A stretch of DNA of 64,000 bases from Burkholderia pseudomultivorans (lineage in GTDB: Bacteria; Pseudomonadota; Gammaproteobacteria; Burkholderiales; Burkholderiaceae), in NCBI RefSeq assembly GCF_001718415.1, contig NZ_CP013377.1, forward strand, positions 1,178,001-1,242,000, written 5' to 3'. How positions within the stretch are numbered: the stretch's first letter is position 1; the number at the start of each line of letters is the position of its first letter. The translations under genes and the position numbers were made by a program. Shown piece after piece: positions 18,034 through 26,403 of this stretch. A model generated the notes under the pieces. That model was not told where the DNA came from and ran no database searches. It saw nothing but the letters and a program-made list of their open reading frames with translations.

Positions 18034-18936
18034 ATGGATCATTCCTCGACACGCCGCTCGCTGTTGCTCGCCGCCGTCGCCGCGCCGTTCGTCGCCGCGT
18101 GCGCACCGGCTCCCGTCGCCGACCAAGGACGCGTTCATGCCGCGCAATCCGACCTCGCCGCGCTCGAAAAAGCGTCGAACGGCCGGCTCGGCGTCGCCGC
18201 GCTCGACACCTCGAACGGCGCGCGCGTCGCGCACCATGCGCGCGAGCGCTTCCCGCTGTGCGGCACGTACGCGGTCGTCGCGGCCGCGGCGGTGCTCGCG
18301 CGCGGCTCGCTCGACGCGACGCTGCTGCCGCGCCGCATCCTGTATCGCCGCTACGACGTCGTCGCCGGCTCGCCCGTCACGGAAAACCACGTCGACACCG
18401 GCATGACGATCGCGCAGCTGTGCGCGGCAATGCTGCAGTCCGGCGACAAGGGGGCGGGCAACCTGCTGATGGGCGTGCTCGGCGGCCCGCAGGCCGTCAC
18501 GTCGTTCGCGCACGAAAGCGGCGACACGACGTTCCGCCTCGATCACTGGGAGCCCGAGCTGAATGCGGCCGCGCCCGGCGACGAACGCGACACGTCGACG
18601 CCGGTCGCGATGGTCGACATGCTGCAGCGGCTGCTGCTCGGCGACACGCTGCTGCGCGAGCCGCAGCGCGCGCAGCTGATCGAGTGGATGGTCGGCGGCG
18701 CGCGCGGCGCGGCCGGCATCGCCGCGGGCGTGCCGCCCGGCTGGCGCGTCGCGGACAAGGCCGGCACGGGCCGCTACGGCACGACGAGCGACGTCGCGGT
18801 CGTGTGGCCGCCGTCGCGCGCGCCGCTCGTGATGGCCGTATCGTTTACGCAGCCGCGCGCCGATGCGGCCGCGCGTGCGGATGTCGTCGCGTCCGCCGCG
18901 CGCATCGTGGCGAACGCGCTCGCCACGACGGCCTGA
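18034..18936 (+). CDS. class A beta-lactamase homologue lacking the catalytic serine (pseudoenzyme)
   Basis: 300 residues, closely similar over its whole length to the PenA/PenB beta-lactamases of Burkholderia as I remember them. It has a Tat-like RRSLLL start with lipobox VAAC (Cys23), so a Tat-exported lipoprotein is likely. The active site is altered at five places: SxxK is CGTYA (Ser70 to Gly77 here, Lys73 to Ala80); SDN is GDK (Ser130 to Gly137, Asn132 to Lys139); KTG is KAG (Thr235 to Ala243). Glu166/Asn170 (WEPELN) and Lys234 are kept. The frame is intact and the codons normal, so this is a maintained protein without beta-lactamase chemistry, perhaps a beta-lactam or peptidoglycan sensor/binder. 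The LysR gene follows 94 bp later on the same strand. Confidence 0.9.
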   Translation: MDHSSTRRSLLLAAVAAPFVAACAPAPVADQGRVHAAQSDLAALEKASNGRLGVAALDTSNGARVAHHARERFPLCGTYAVVAAAAVLARGSLDATLLPRRILYRRYDVVAGSPVTENHVDTGMTIAQLCAAMLQSGDKGAGNLLMGVLGGPQAVTSFAHESGDTTFRLDHWEPELNAAAPGDERDTSTPVAMVDMLQRLLLGDTLLREPQRAQLIEWMVGGARGAAGIAAGVPPGWRVADKAGTGRYGTTSDVAVVWPPSRAPLVMAVSFTQPRADAAARADVVASAARIVANALATTA

Positions 18937-19030
18937 GCGCCGGCCTCGCGCAAAGCCGGCGTTTGCCTTATCGTGTCGGTCAGCGCACGCCGGTGCCGGC
19001 GCGCGATTCTTCCGCCCACTTCGCCTCGTC

Positions 19031-19903
19031 ATGCGCCGACTTCCGCCCCTGCACGCGCTGCAGATCTTCTCGATGGTGGCCCGCCACCGCAGCTTCACGC
19101 GCGCGGCCGAGCAACTGTGCATCACGCAGGGCGCGGTCAGCCGGCAGATCCAGACGCTCGAGGCGCACTACGGTTTTCCGCTGTTCCGCCGGCATGCGAA
19201 GGGCCTCACGCTGACGGCCGAGGGCGAGCAGCTGCTGCCGGTGGTCAACGAAAGCTTCGCGCGGATCGAGGACATTTCGCTGAAGCTCACGCGGCAGCGC
19301 ACCGATCTCGCGCTGAAGGTGCCGACCTGCGTGATGGGCTGGATGCTGCCGCGCATCATGCGCTTCCAGGGCGAGCATCCCGACCTGCATGTGCAGATCA
19401 CGACCGCATGGCAGCACGTCGTCGATTTTTCGAGCGAGCCGTTCGATGCGGCGATCGTCTACGGCACTTCGCCGGGTGCGGGCGTATTCGCGCTGCCGCT
19501 GTTCGACGAGCGGCTCACGCCGGTATGCGCGCCCGGGCTGAGGCAGGCGTCGCCGCTCGACGCGATCGACGATCTCGCGCGCCACACGCTGCTGCATCCG
19601 ACCCGCGACCATCGCGACTGGCGCGCATGGCTCGATCACGCAGGCGCGCGCACGATCGACGCCGAGCGCGGGCCGACCTTCGACACGCTCGATCTGGCGA
19701 CCAATGCGGCGATGCAGGGGTTCGGCGTCGCGATCGGCGACGTGACGCTGGTCGACGACGACGTCAGCGCGCGCCGGCTCGAACGGCCGTTCGACATCGT
19801 GCTCGAGACCGGCGCGCGCTACTTCTTCGTCTATCCGGAGCACAGCGCCAGCCAGCAGAAGATCCGCGCGTTCAGCGACTGGATCGCGCGCCACCGCGAC
19901 TGA
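19031..19903 (+). CDS. LysR-family regulator, GcvA/AmpR-like
   Basis: 290 residues starting MRRLPPLHALQIFSMVARHR, with the helix-turn-helix QLCITQGAVSRQIQTLEAHY and the RHAKGLTLTAEGEQLLPVV segment typical of the GcvA/AmpR/PenR branch. AmpR/PenR members regulate beta-lactamases in response to peptidoglycan fragments. Here the gene lies downstream of and co-directional with a beta-lactamase homologue, whereas ampR and penR are normally divergent. A functional link is therefore plausible but not shown. Confidence 0.9.
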   Translation: MRRLPPLHALQIFSMVARHRSFTRAAEQLCITQGAVSRQIQTLEAHYGFPLFRRHAKGLTLTAEGEQLLPVVNESFARIEDISLKLTRQRTDLALKVPTCVMGWMLPRIMRFQGEHPDLHVQITTAWQHVVDFSSEPFDAAIVYGTSPGAGVFALPLFDERLTPVCAPGLRQASPLDAIDDLARHTLLHPTRDHRDWRAWLDHAGARTIDAERGPTFDTLDLATNAAMQGFGVAIGDVTLVDDDVSARRLERPFDIVLETGARYFFVYPEHSASQQKIRAFSDWIARHRD

Positions 19904-19946
19904 CGCGGGCGCGCCGAACCGCTGCGCGGCGCGCGCCCGGCCGTCG

Positions 19947-20282
19947 TCACTGGTACGTGACGACGGCGATCATCGGCGCGCGATTGCGGCCCGGCCGGTC
20001 AGGTAAAACGATTGCGCGCGAAGCCTGGGTAAAGGTCGTGGTCCTGATCGCCTGCATGCTCGCCGCATCGACGAACGCGATCTGTCCGGTCGCCGGGCGC
20101 GGGCAGTCGGGGCGCACGTGCGCGGGCGCGGTATCGGGCGCGTCGAGCGCAAACGAGCAGGGCGGCTCGACGATCATGCCGGTGAAGTGAATGATGCCGG
20201 ACGCGCCGGCGGCAAACGACGCGGATGTGCCCAGAAGCGAGGCAGCCAGCACGAACGAGGCGGCGATCAGGCGATGCTTCAT
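19947..20282 (-). CDS. secreted type 1 pilin-like small protein
   Basis: 111 residues with a signal peptide (cleavage near SFA-AG, residue 24). The mature N-terminus GIIHFTGMIVEPPCSF closely resembles the start of chaperone-usher fimbrial subunits (G-x-I-x-F-x-G-x-I-V-E-x-x-C). A second Cys (RPDC) may pair with the first. At under 90 mature residues it is shorter than a typical pilin (about 150), and no chaperone or usher gene is nearby. It could be an orphan fimbria-related periplasmic protein. It converges with the LysR gene. Confidence 0.7.
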   Translation of the reverse strand: MKHRLIAASFVLAASLLGTSASFAAGASGIIHFTGMIVEPPCSFALDAPDTAPAHVRPDCPRPATGQIAFVDAASMQAIRTTTFTQASRAIVLPDRPGRNRAPMIAVVTYQ

Positions 20283-20616
20283 GACAGGCTCCAGAGAGGA
20301 AGCGCGTCGCAGCGGGGTCGCTCGAATGGCAGTCCGTCAACGCTGCGATGCTGAGTGCGTAAACGGCAGATCCATCGAACCTCTTGAATGAAAAATCCGA
20401 AATACCGGCGATAAGCAAATGACGTGGTGTTGCTTCAGACAATGTAGGCCGAATCTGCGCAACCGCAAGTCAGGGTATTGCCGGGTGGCATAGGCGTCCG
20501 GGCCCGACGTTAGTCGCGATCGTTGCGCGGGCAACGGCCTGTCGCGATCCGGAAAACAAAATGGCCGCTCACCAGGTGAGCGGCCATTCCTGCGTGGCAG
20601 CCGGCGGACCGGCTGC
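20283..20616. other. gene-free region upstream of the pilin-like gene
   Basis: 334 bp without a credible gene. The part near 20350-20480 is AT-richer and should hold the promoter of the pilin-like gene; the distal end holds the terminator of the glsB-like gene at 20552-20586. Confidence 0.5.
20552..20586 (-). terminator. rho-independent terminator of the GlsB-like gene
   Basis: A 13-bp perfect stem (20560-20572 with 20574-20586) is followed on the minus strand by TTTTGTTTTC (complement of 20559-20551). This is a textbook intrinsic terminator about 30 bp after the stop codon at 20617. Confidence 0.9.
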
Positions 20617-20871
20617 TCAGGCTGCGCGCTTGCGCACCGCGCCGACGATCACCAGCAGCACGATCGCGCCGACGATCGACGCGATCCAGCCCGCGCCCTG
20701 GCCGGGTGCATACCAGCCGGCGGCGCGGCCGACGTAGCCGGCAACCAGCGAGCCGACGACGCCGAGCACGGTCGTCATCAGGATGCCCATCTTGTCGTCG
20801 CCGGGCTTGAGCGCACGGGCGAGGAGGCCGACGATGAATCCGACCACCAGCATTTCGATGAATTGCAGCAT
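20617..20871 (-). CDS. GlsB/YeaQ/YmgE-family stress-response membrane protein
   Basis: 84 residues with the transglycosylase-associated-protein fold: three short hydrophobic helices and the Gly-rich signature LVAGYVGRAAGWYAPGQGAG. Members are inner-membrane proteins often induced by envelope, osmotic or general stress; the molecular function is not established. It is a single-gene unit with its own strong terminator and its own upstream region. Confidence 0.93.
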   Translation of the reverse strand: MLQFIEMLVVGFIVGLLARALKPGDDKMGILMTTVLGVVGSLVAGYVGRAAGWYAPGQGAGWIASIVGAIVLLVIVGAVRKRAA

Positions 20872-20994
20872 GAACGCCTCCCTGTCGATATCGCGTTGTT
20901 GAAGGAAACGAATGGACCCGCGCGCAACGCCAGGGTTCCGCGCGGCGCGGCGGACAGCGGGCCGAGTATCGCACGCCGCCGCGTCGGGAGGATG

Positions 20995-21786
20995 TCAGGC
21001 GGCCGGTGCGTCCGCGGCCGGTTCGAGCCGGCGATAGCCTTCGGTCGCGCGCAGCAGCGTGCGCGTGTAGTCGCGCGCGACCTGCCCCGCGCGCACGTCC
21101 TCGATGCGCAGCTGCTCGACGATCTCGCCGTGCTGCATTACCGCGACGCGCTGGCACAGGAAGCCGACCACCGCGAGATTGTGGCTGACGAGGATCATCG
21201 TCAGGTTGCGCTCGCGATGCAGCCGGCGCAGCAGGTTCAGGATCTCGGCCTGCACCGACACGTCGAGCGCCGAGGTCGGCTCGTCGAGCAGCAGCACGCG
21301 CGGCTCGACGATCAGCGCGCGTGCGATCGCGACGCGCTGCCGCTGGCCGCCCGACAACTGGTGCGGATAGCGGAAGCGGAAGGTCGGGCCGAGGCCGACC
21401 TCGGCCAGCGCGCGGGCGATGCGCGCGTCGGCGTCGCGCATGTCGGGGCGGTCCCTGCCGTGGATCGACAGCGGCTCGCGCAGCGTCTGGTCGACCGTGA
21501 AGCGCGGATGCAGCGAAGCGTACGGGTCCTGGAACACCATCTGCACGTGGCGGCGGAACGCGCGGTCGGGCGTGCCGCCGACCGGCCGGCCGTCGATCGA
21601 CAGGCGGCCGGACGCGAGCGGCACGAGGCCGGTCAGCGCGCGCAGCAGCGTCGATTTGCCGGAACCCGATTCGCCGACGAGGCCGAACACCTCGCCGTCG
21701 CGCACCGCGAAGCTCGCGTCGCGCACGGCGTCGACATGACCGGTGCGGGTCGGGAAACGGATCGATGCGTGATCGACGTCGATCAT
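20995..21786 (-). CDS. ddpF: dipeptide ABC importer, second ATPase (DdpF/DppF-like)
   Basis: 263 residues. Walker A is GESGSGKST, the Q-loop FQDPYASLHPR, the ABC signature LSGGQRQR and Walker [13 protein letters not shown]. The Y-A-S-L-H-P-R after the Q-loop is typical of the oligopeptide/nickel importer ATPase pairs. The gene starts by a 4-bp ATGA overlap with the stop of the first ATPase (21783-21786), so translation is coupled. It ends the seven-gene Ddp-like operon. The C-terminal oligopeptide-transporter extension is short. Confidence 0.92.
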   Translation of the reverse strand: MIDVDHASIRFPTRTGHVDAVRDASFAVRDGEVFGLVGESGSGKSTLLRALTGLVPLASGRLSIDGRPVGGTPDRAFRRHVQMVFQDPYASLHPRFTVDQTLREPLSIHGRDRPDMRDADARIARALAEVGLGPTFRFRYPHQLSGGQRQRVAIARALIVEPRVLLLDEPTSALDVSVQAEILNLLRRLHRERNLTMILVSHNLAVVGFLCQRVAVMQHGEIVEQLRIEDVRAGQVARDYTRTLLRATEGYRRLEPAADAPAA

Positions 21787-22703
21787 CGTGCGGCCTCCTG
21801 CTGAACGGGTGAGACCGGCGCGGTTGCGGCGGCGTCGAGCCACGCCGGATCGCGCCGCAGCACCGGCAGTTCGTCGGGCGGGTTCGCGAGCGGCGGGTTG
21901 GCCGCGAGCAGCCCGCGCGTATAGGGATGCGTCGCGTGGCGCAGGTCGCGCGCGGCGCAGGTCTCGACCACGCGGCCCGCATACATCACCGCGACGCGAT
22001 CGCAGAACGACGTCACGAGCGGCAGGTCGTGACTGATGAACATCAGGCCCGTGTTGTGCCGCGCGATCATCGCGTCGAGCACCGCAAGCACCTGCATCGA
22101 CACCGCGACGTCGAGCGCGGAGGTCGGCTCGTCGGCGATCAGCAGGCGCGGCCCCGTCGACACCATCATCGCGATCATCACGCGCTGGCCCATGCCACCC
22201 GACAGCTCGTGCGGATACGCATCGGCGACGCGCGCCGAGTCGCGGATCTGCACGGCCGCGAGCGCCTCGACGATCCGCTCGCGCAGCGCGCGGCCGCGCA
22301 GGCCCGGCTCGTGCAGCCGGAACGCCTCGCCCATCTGCTTCGCGACCGTCATCACCGGGTTCAGCGAATATTTCGGGTCCTGCAGGATCATGCCCATCTG
22401 GCTGCCGCACAGCCGCCGGCGCTCGCGCAGAGACATCGCGAGCAGGTCGTGGCCGGCGAAGCGCATCGTGCGCGCGGACCACTGCGCGGCGTCGGGCAGC
22501 AGGCCGAGCAGCGCGCGGCCCGTCAGCGACTTGCCGGAGCCCGATTCGCCGACGATGCCGAGCCGTTCTCCCGGCGCGAGCGTCAGCGACAGGTCGCGCA
22601 CCGCGTCGGCGACGACGCCGTCGTGGCCGCGAAAGCCGATCTTCAGGCCGTCGATCTCGCACAGCGGCGCGGCGGCGGAATGCATCGTCATGTCACGCTC
22701 CAT
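21783..22703 (-). CDS. ddpD: dipeptide ABC importer, first ATPase (DdpD/DppD-like)
   Basis: 306 residues. Walker A is GESGSGKSL, the Q-loop LQDPKYSLNPVMTV, the signature LSGGMGQR and Walker [13 protein letters not shown], with the C-terminal HPYTRGLLAANP motif characteristic of peptide-importer ATPases. Two starts are possible: ATG 22703, overlapping the permease stop by 11 bp, or ATG 22691 just after it. Both give coupled translation. It pairs with the next gene to form the nucleotide-binding heterodimer. Confidence 0.92.
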   Translation of the reverse strand: MERDMTMHSAAAPLCEIDGLKIGFRGHDGVVADAVRDLSLTLAPGERLGIVGESGSGKSLTGRALLGLLPDAAQWSARTMRFAGHDLLAMSLRERRRLCGSQMGMILQDPKYSLNPVMTVAKQMGEAFRLHEPGLRGRALRERIVEALAAVQIRDSARVADAYPHELSGGMGQRVMIAMMVSTGPRLLIADEPTSALDVAVSMQVLAVLDAMIARHNTGLMFISHDLPLVTSFCDRVAVMYAGRVVETCAARDLRHATHPYTRGLLAANPPLANPPDELPVLRRDPAWLDAAATAPVSPVQQEAAR

Positions 22704-23607
22704 GTCGCGGATCGAATACGTCGCGCAGCCCGTCGCCGAGCAGGTTGAATGCGAGGCTGACGAGCAGGATCGCTGCGCCGGGCAGCGTCGCGACCCACCA
22801 CGCGTCGAGCAGCACGTTGCGGCCCGACGCGACCATGAAGCCCCATTCGGGGCTCGGCGGCTGCGCGCCGAGGCCGAGGAAGCCGAGGCCGGCGACGGTC
22901 AGGATGATGCCGGCCATGTCGAGCGTCGCGCGCACGATCACCGACGACATGCACAGCGGCACGATGTAGCGCAGCAGGATGCGCGGGCCCGACGCGCCTT
23001 GCAGCCGCGCGGCGTGGATATAGTCGGCCTGCGCGATGCGGATCGTCTCCGCGCGCGCGAGCCGCGCATACGCGGGCCATGCGGTGATCGAGATCGCGAC
23101 GACCGCGTTGATCACGCCGGGGCCGAGCGCGGCCGCGAACGCGAGCGCCAGCACGATCTTCGGGAACGCGAGCGCGACGTCGGTGATGCGCATCAGCACG
23201 CTGTCGACGAATCCGCCGCAGTAGCCGGCCGTCGTGCCGATCAGCAGGCCGATCGGCACGACGATCACGACCACCAGCAGCGCGATGCCGAGCGTGAGGC
23301 GCGAGCCGCCGATCAGCCTCGACAGGATGTCGCGGCCGAGCTGGTCGGTGCCGAACCAGTGCGACGGCGAGCCGGGCGGCAGCAGCCGGTCGGACAGCAC
23401 CTGGCGCAGCGGATCGTGCGGCATGATCAGCGGGCCGACGATCGCAACCGCGACCAGCGCGACGAGGATCGCGAGCCCGAACAGGTTCAGCGGGTTCGCG
23501 GCGAAGCGGCGCCAGCGGCGATACGCGAGGCCGAACGCGGCCTGCGAACGCGAGGCGGGCGCATCGGACAGCAGCCACGCGCGCAGCGTGAGACGCTCGG
23601 CATTCAT
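22693..23607 (-). CDS. ddpC: dipeptide ABC importer permease (DdpC/DppC-like)
   Basis: 304 residues with an N-terminal OppC/DppC domain (WRRFAANPLNLFGLAILVAL) and six hydrophobic segments. The EAA-like cytoplasmic loop reads ARLQGASGPRILLRYIVP. HWFGTDQLGRDILSRLIGGS is the standard DppC motif ahead of the transport domain. It forms the membrane channel with the DppB-like gene 66 bp upstream. Confidence 0.92.
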   Translation of the reverse strand: MNAERLTLRAWLLSDAPASRSQAAFGLAYRRWRRFAANPLNLFGLAILVALVAVAIVGPLIMPHDPLRQVLSDRLLPPGSPSHWFGTDQLGRDILSRLIGGSRLTLGIALLVVVIVVPIGLLIGTTAGYCGGFVDSVLMRITDVALAFPKIVLALAFAAALGPGVINAVVAISITAWPAYARLARAETIRIAQADYIHAARLQGASGPRILLRYIVPLCMSSVIVRATLDMAGIILTVAGLGFLGLGAQPPSPEWGFMVASGRNVLLDAWWVATLPGAAILLVSLAFNLLGDGLRDVFDPRHGA

Positions 23608-23673
23608 GATTCGACGACCTTCGGCGTGGACGGGAAAGCAGGCAGAGATGAAGCGGTCATGTCGTCGCGGCCC

Positions 23674-24744
23674 TTATCGTGCACGCGGATCGAACACGCG
23701 ATACAGCGCGTCGGTCAGCAGGTTGACGGTGATGAACATCGCGCCGATCACGAGCGTCGCGCCGAGCACGGCGTTCATGTCGGCATTGAGCAGCGCGCCC
23801 GTGAGGTACGAGCCGAGCCCCGGCCATGCGAACACGATCTCCGTGAGCACCGAGCCTTCGAGCAGGTTGCTGTACGTGAGCGCGATCACGGTCAGCAGCG
23901 GGACCATGATGTTGCCGAACGCGTGCCGCCAGATCACGCGGCGCTCGGACAGACCCTTCGCGCGCGCGGTGACGATGTACTCCTGGCTCAACTGGTCGAG
24001 CATGAACGAGCGCGTCATCCGGCTCAGGTACGCGACCGAGTAGTAGCCGAGGATCGCGGCCGGCAGCGCGATATGCGACAGCGCGTTGCGCAGCACGTCC
24101 CATTCGCCGGCGAGCGCCGCGTCGATCAGCAGGCTGCCTGTGTGCGTATCGACCATCCCGTCGTATGCGGGGTCGATCCGGCCGGGGCCGCCCACCCAGT
24201 GCAGCTTCGCGTAGAACAGCAGCAATCCCATCAGCCCGAGCCAGAACACCGGCACCGAGCTGCCGATCAGCCCGACGAAACGCGCGACGTGGTCGATCGG
24301 CCGGTTGTGCTTCACCGCGGCCACGACGCCGAGCGGCACGCCGACCGCGATGCCGATCAGCGTCGCGATCGTCGCCAGTTCGAGCGTGGCCGGAAACACG
24401 CGCTTGATGTCGTCGAGCACCGGGTTCGCCGTCAGCAGCGAGACGCCGAAATTGCCGTGCAGCACGTCGCGCGCGTAGATCAGGAACTGCGTCAGCAGCG
24501 GCTTGTCGAGCCCGAGCGCGATGCGCTCGGCCGCATACGCCTCGGCCGAAGCGCGATCGCCGAGGATCGCCAGCACCGGATCGATCGGCACCTTGCGGCC
24601 GATCACGAAGGTCAGCGCGAGCAGCCCCGTGAACGTGACGGCGAGCGTGAGCGCCCAGCGCAGCACGCGCAGCGTCCAGCGCACGGCCGGACGCCGCGCG
24701 GGCAGCGTGCGCAGCGCTTCGAGGGAGGAGGCGGGAGTCGACAT
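23674..24744 (-). CDS. ddpB: dipeptide ABC importer permease (DdpB/DppB-like)
   Basis: 356 residues, DppB family. It has a first transmembrane helix (LTLAVTFTGLLALTFVIGRK), a periplasmic stretch with ERIALGLDKPLLTQFLIYAR, five further helices and the EAA loop YIVTARAKGLSERRVIWRHA. The N-terminal cytoplasmic extension (about 35 residues) is longer than in E. coli DppB. It starts 10 bp after the binding-protein gene. Confidence 0.92.
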   Translation of the reverse strand: MSTPASSLEALRTLPARRPAVRWTLRVLRWALTLAVTFTGLLALTFVIGRKVPIDPVLAILGDRASAEAYAAERIALGLDKPLLTQFLIYARDVLHGNFGVSLLTANPVLDDIKRVFPATLELATIATLIGIAVGVPLGVVAAVKHNRPIDHVARFVGLIGSSVPVFWLGLMGLLLFYAKLHWVGGPGRIDPAYDGMVDTHTGSLLIDAALAGEWDVLRNALSHIALPAAILGYYSVAYLSRMTRSFMLDQLSQEYIVTARAKGLSERRVIWRHAFGNIMVPLLTVIALTYSNLLEGSVLTEIVFAWPGLGSYLTGALLNADMNAVLGATLVIGAMFITVNLLTDALYRVFDPRAR

Positions 24745-24754
24745 GCGGCGAGTC

Positions 24755-26356
24755 TTATTGCTTCTTCAGGTTGCGGTACGACACGAGATCGTTGATCGGG
24801 CCGACCTCGAGCCCGCTGACGCCGGGCCGCGTCGCGACCTGCGCGACTTTCTCGAACATGATCACGAACGGCGAGTGCGCGAGCACTTCCTTCTGCATCG
24901 CCTGGTACAGCTGCGCGCGTTTCGCGGCAGTCGGCTCGGCGAGCGCGGCGTCGGTTTCCTTCGTCAGTTGCGGGATATCCCAGCTGTTGCGCCAGGCCAG
25001 CATTTTATAACTCGACTTGTCGGAATTGTCGGGGTTCCATGCAAAACCCTGCGCGTTGCTGTGCGGGTCGATGTAGTCGGCCGACCATTCGCCGATGTAG
25101 ATGTCGTGCTGGCGTGCACGATATTTCGCGAGCGTCTGCTTGTTGTCGCCGGGGATCAGCTGCACCTTGATGCCGGCCTGCGCGAAGTTCGCCTGCACGG
25201 CCTGTGCGATCTCCGTGTACGGATAGTCGTTGCGCACGTCCATCGTCACGGAAAAGCCGTTTGGCACGCCGGCCTTCGCGAGCAGCGCCTTCGCCTTCGC
25301 GACGTCGAGCTTGTACGGGTTCGTGTTCAGCGCGCCGAGGAAGCCTTCCGGCAGGAAGGCCTGGTGCACCTTGTAGGTCGTCTTCACGACGTTGTGCTGG
25401 ATCCCCGCATAGTCGACCAGCCACTTCAGCGCTTCCTGCACGTCGGGCTTCGCGAGCGTCGGGTTCTTCGTGTTGAGGCCGAGGTAGAGCAGCGTCGCCT
25501 GCGGCGACGCGGTGACCTTCGCCTTGCCGGACTTCACGACGGCGGCGAGATCGTCGGGGCTCAGGTCGCGCGCCGCATCGACGTCGCCGTTTTCCAGCAG
25601 CAGGCGCTGGCTCGCGGCTTCGGGCACGTGGCGCAGCACGATGCGCTTCATCGCGAGCGGCAGCCGGTAGCCGTCGAAGCGCTGCAGCACGACGCTGTCG
25701 CCGGCCGTCCATTTGACGAGCTTGTAGCCGCCGGAGCCGGCCTCGTTGGTCTTCAGCCACGCGTTGCCGTAATCGTTGCCCTGCTGGTGCGACAGCAGCA
25801 GCTTCCGGTCGACCACCGACGCCGGCCACGAGCCGAGCACGTTCAGCACGAAGGTCGGCGCGTATTTGCGATCGGTCGTCACCGACACCGTCAGGTCGTC
25901 GATTTTCTTCACGTTCGCGGCCACGTTCGCCTTGGTCAGGCCGATGCCGGTCAGCACCGCGGCCGGGCCCTTGTCGAGCAGCACCGCGCGCTGGATCGAC
26001 CACGCGACGTCGTCGGCCGTCAGCGGGTTGCCCGAATGGAACTTGAGGCCGGGCCGCAGCTTGAACGTGTAGGTCAGGCCGTCGGGGCTGACCGTCCACG
26101 ACTGCGCGACGTCGCCGTTGAATTTCGACGGATCGCGCAGGTCGACGCGCACGAGCCGGTCGTACGTGTTCGCGACGTATTCCTCCGGCACCAGTTCGTA
26201 GATCTCGCCCGGGTCGAGCGTCGTGAATTCGTCGAGCAGCGTCGCCATCACGAACATGTCTTTCGGCGTTTCCGCGTGCGCGGCGGCAAACGGCACGGCG
26301 GCGAGCACGGACGCGGCGGACAGGGCCGCGACGAGCCGGGAGGTCAGGACATTCAT
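24755..26356 (-). CDS. ddpA: periplasmic dipeptide-binding protein (DdpA/DppA-like, SBP family 5)
   Basis: 533 residues with a Sec signal peptide ending near AHA-E. Family 5 signatures include FTTLDPGEIYELVPEEY, LRPGLKFHSGNPLTADDVAW, LLENGDVDAARDLSPDDLA and GEWSADYIDPHSNAQGF. ATG 26356 was chosen because the signal peptide begins there; the open frame continues far upstream over the dipeptidase gene but without homology. It delivers D-Ala-D-Ala-like or other dipeptides to the permease pair. A closely similar protein, roughly 70% identical by eye, is encoded at 32794-34383. Confidence 0.93.
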   Translation of the reverse strand: MNVLTSRLVAALSAASVLAAVPFAAAHAETPKDMFVMATLLDEFTTLDPGEIYELVPEEYVANTYDRLVRVDLRDPSKFNGDVAQSWTVSPDGLTYTFKLRPGLKFHSGNPLTADDVAWSIQRAVLLDKGPAAVLTGIGLTKANVAANVKKIDDLTVSVTTDRKYAPTFVLNVLGSWPASVVDRKLLLSHQQGNDYGNAWLKTNEAGSGGYKLVKWTAGDSVVLQRFDGYRLPLAMKRIVLRHVPEAASQRLLLENGDVDAARDLSPDDLAAVVKSGKAKVTASPQATLLYLGLNTKNPTLAKPDVQEALKWLVDYAGIQHNVVKTTYKVHQAFLPEGFLGALNTNPYKLDVAKAKALLAKAGVPNGFSVTMDVRNDYPYTEIAQAVQANFAQAGIKVQLIPGDNKQTLAKYRARQHDIYIGEWSADYIDPHSNAQGFAWNPDNSDKSSYKMLAWRNSWDIPQLTKETDAALAEPTAAKRAQLYQAMQKEVLAHSPFVIMFEKVAQVATRPGVSGLEVGPINDLVSYRNLKKQ

Positions 26357-26403
26357 GGGGACTCCATCGGTTGTCGAACGTGAACGGAAAGGCGAAGCGT
26401 GCA

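Noticed and set aside
20995..22662. Apparent fusion of the two ATPases into one 555-residue frame
   Set aside because: The first half of that frame is a shifted reading of the DdpD gene; real starts overlap by ATGA at 21783-21786.
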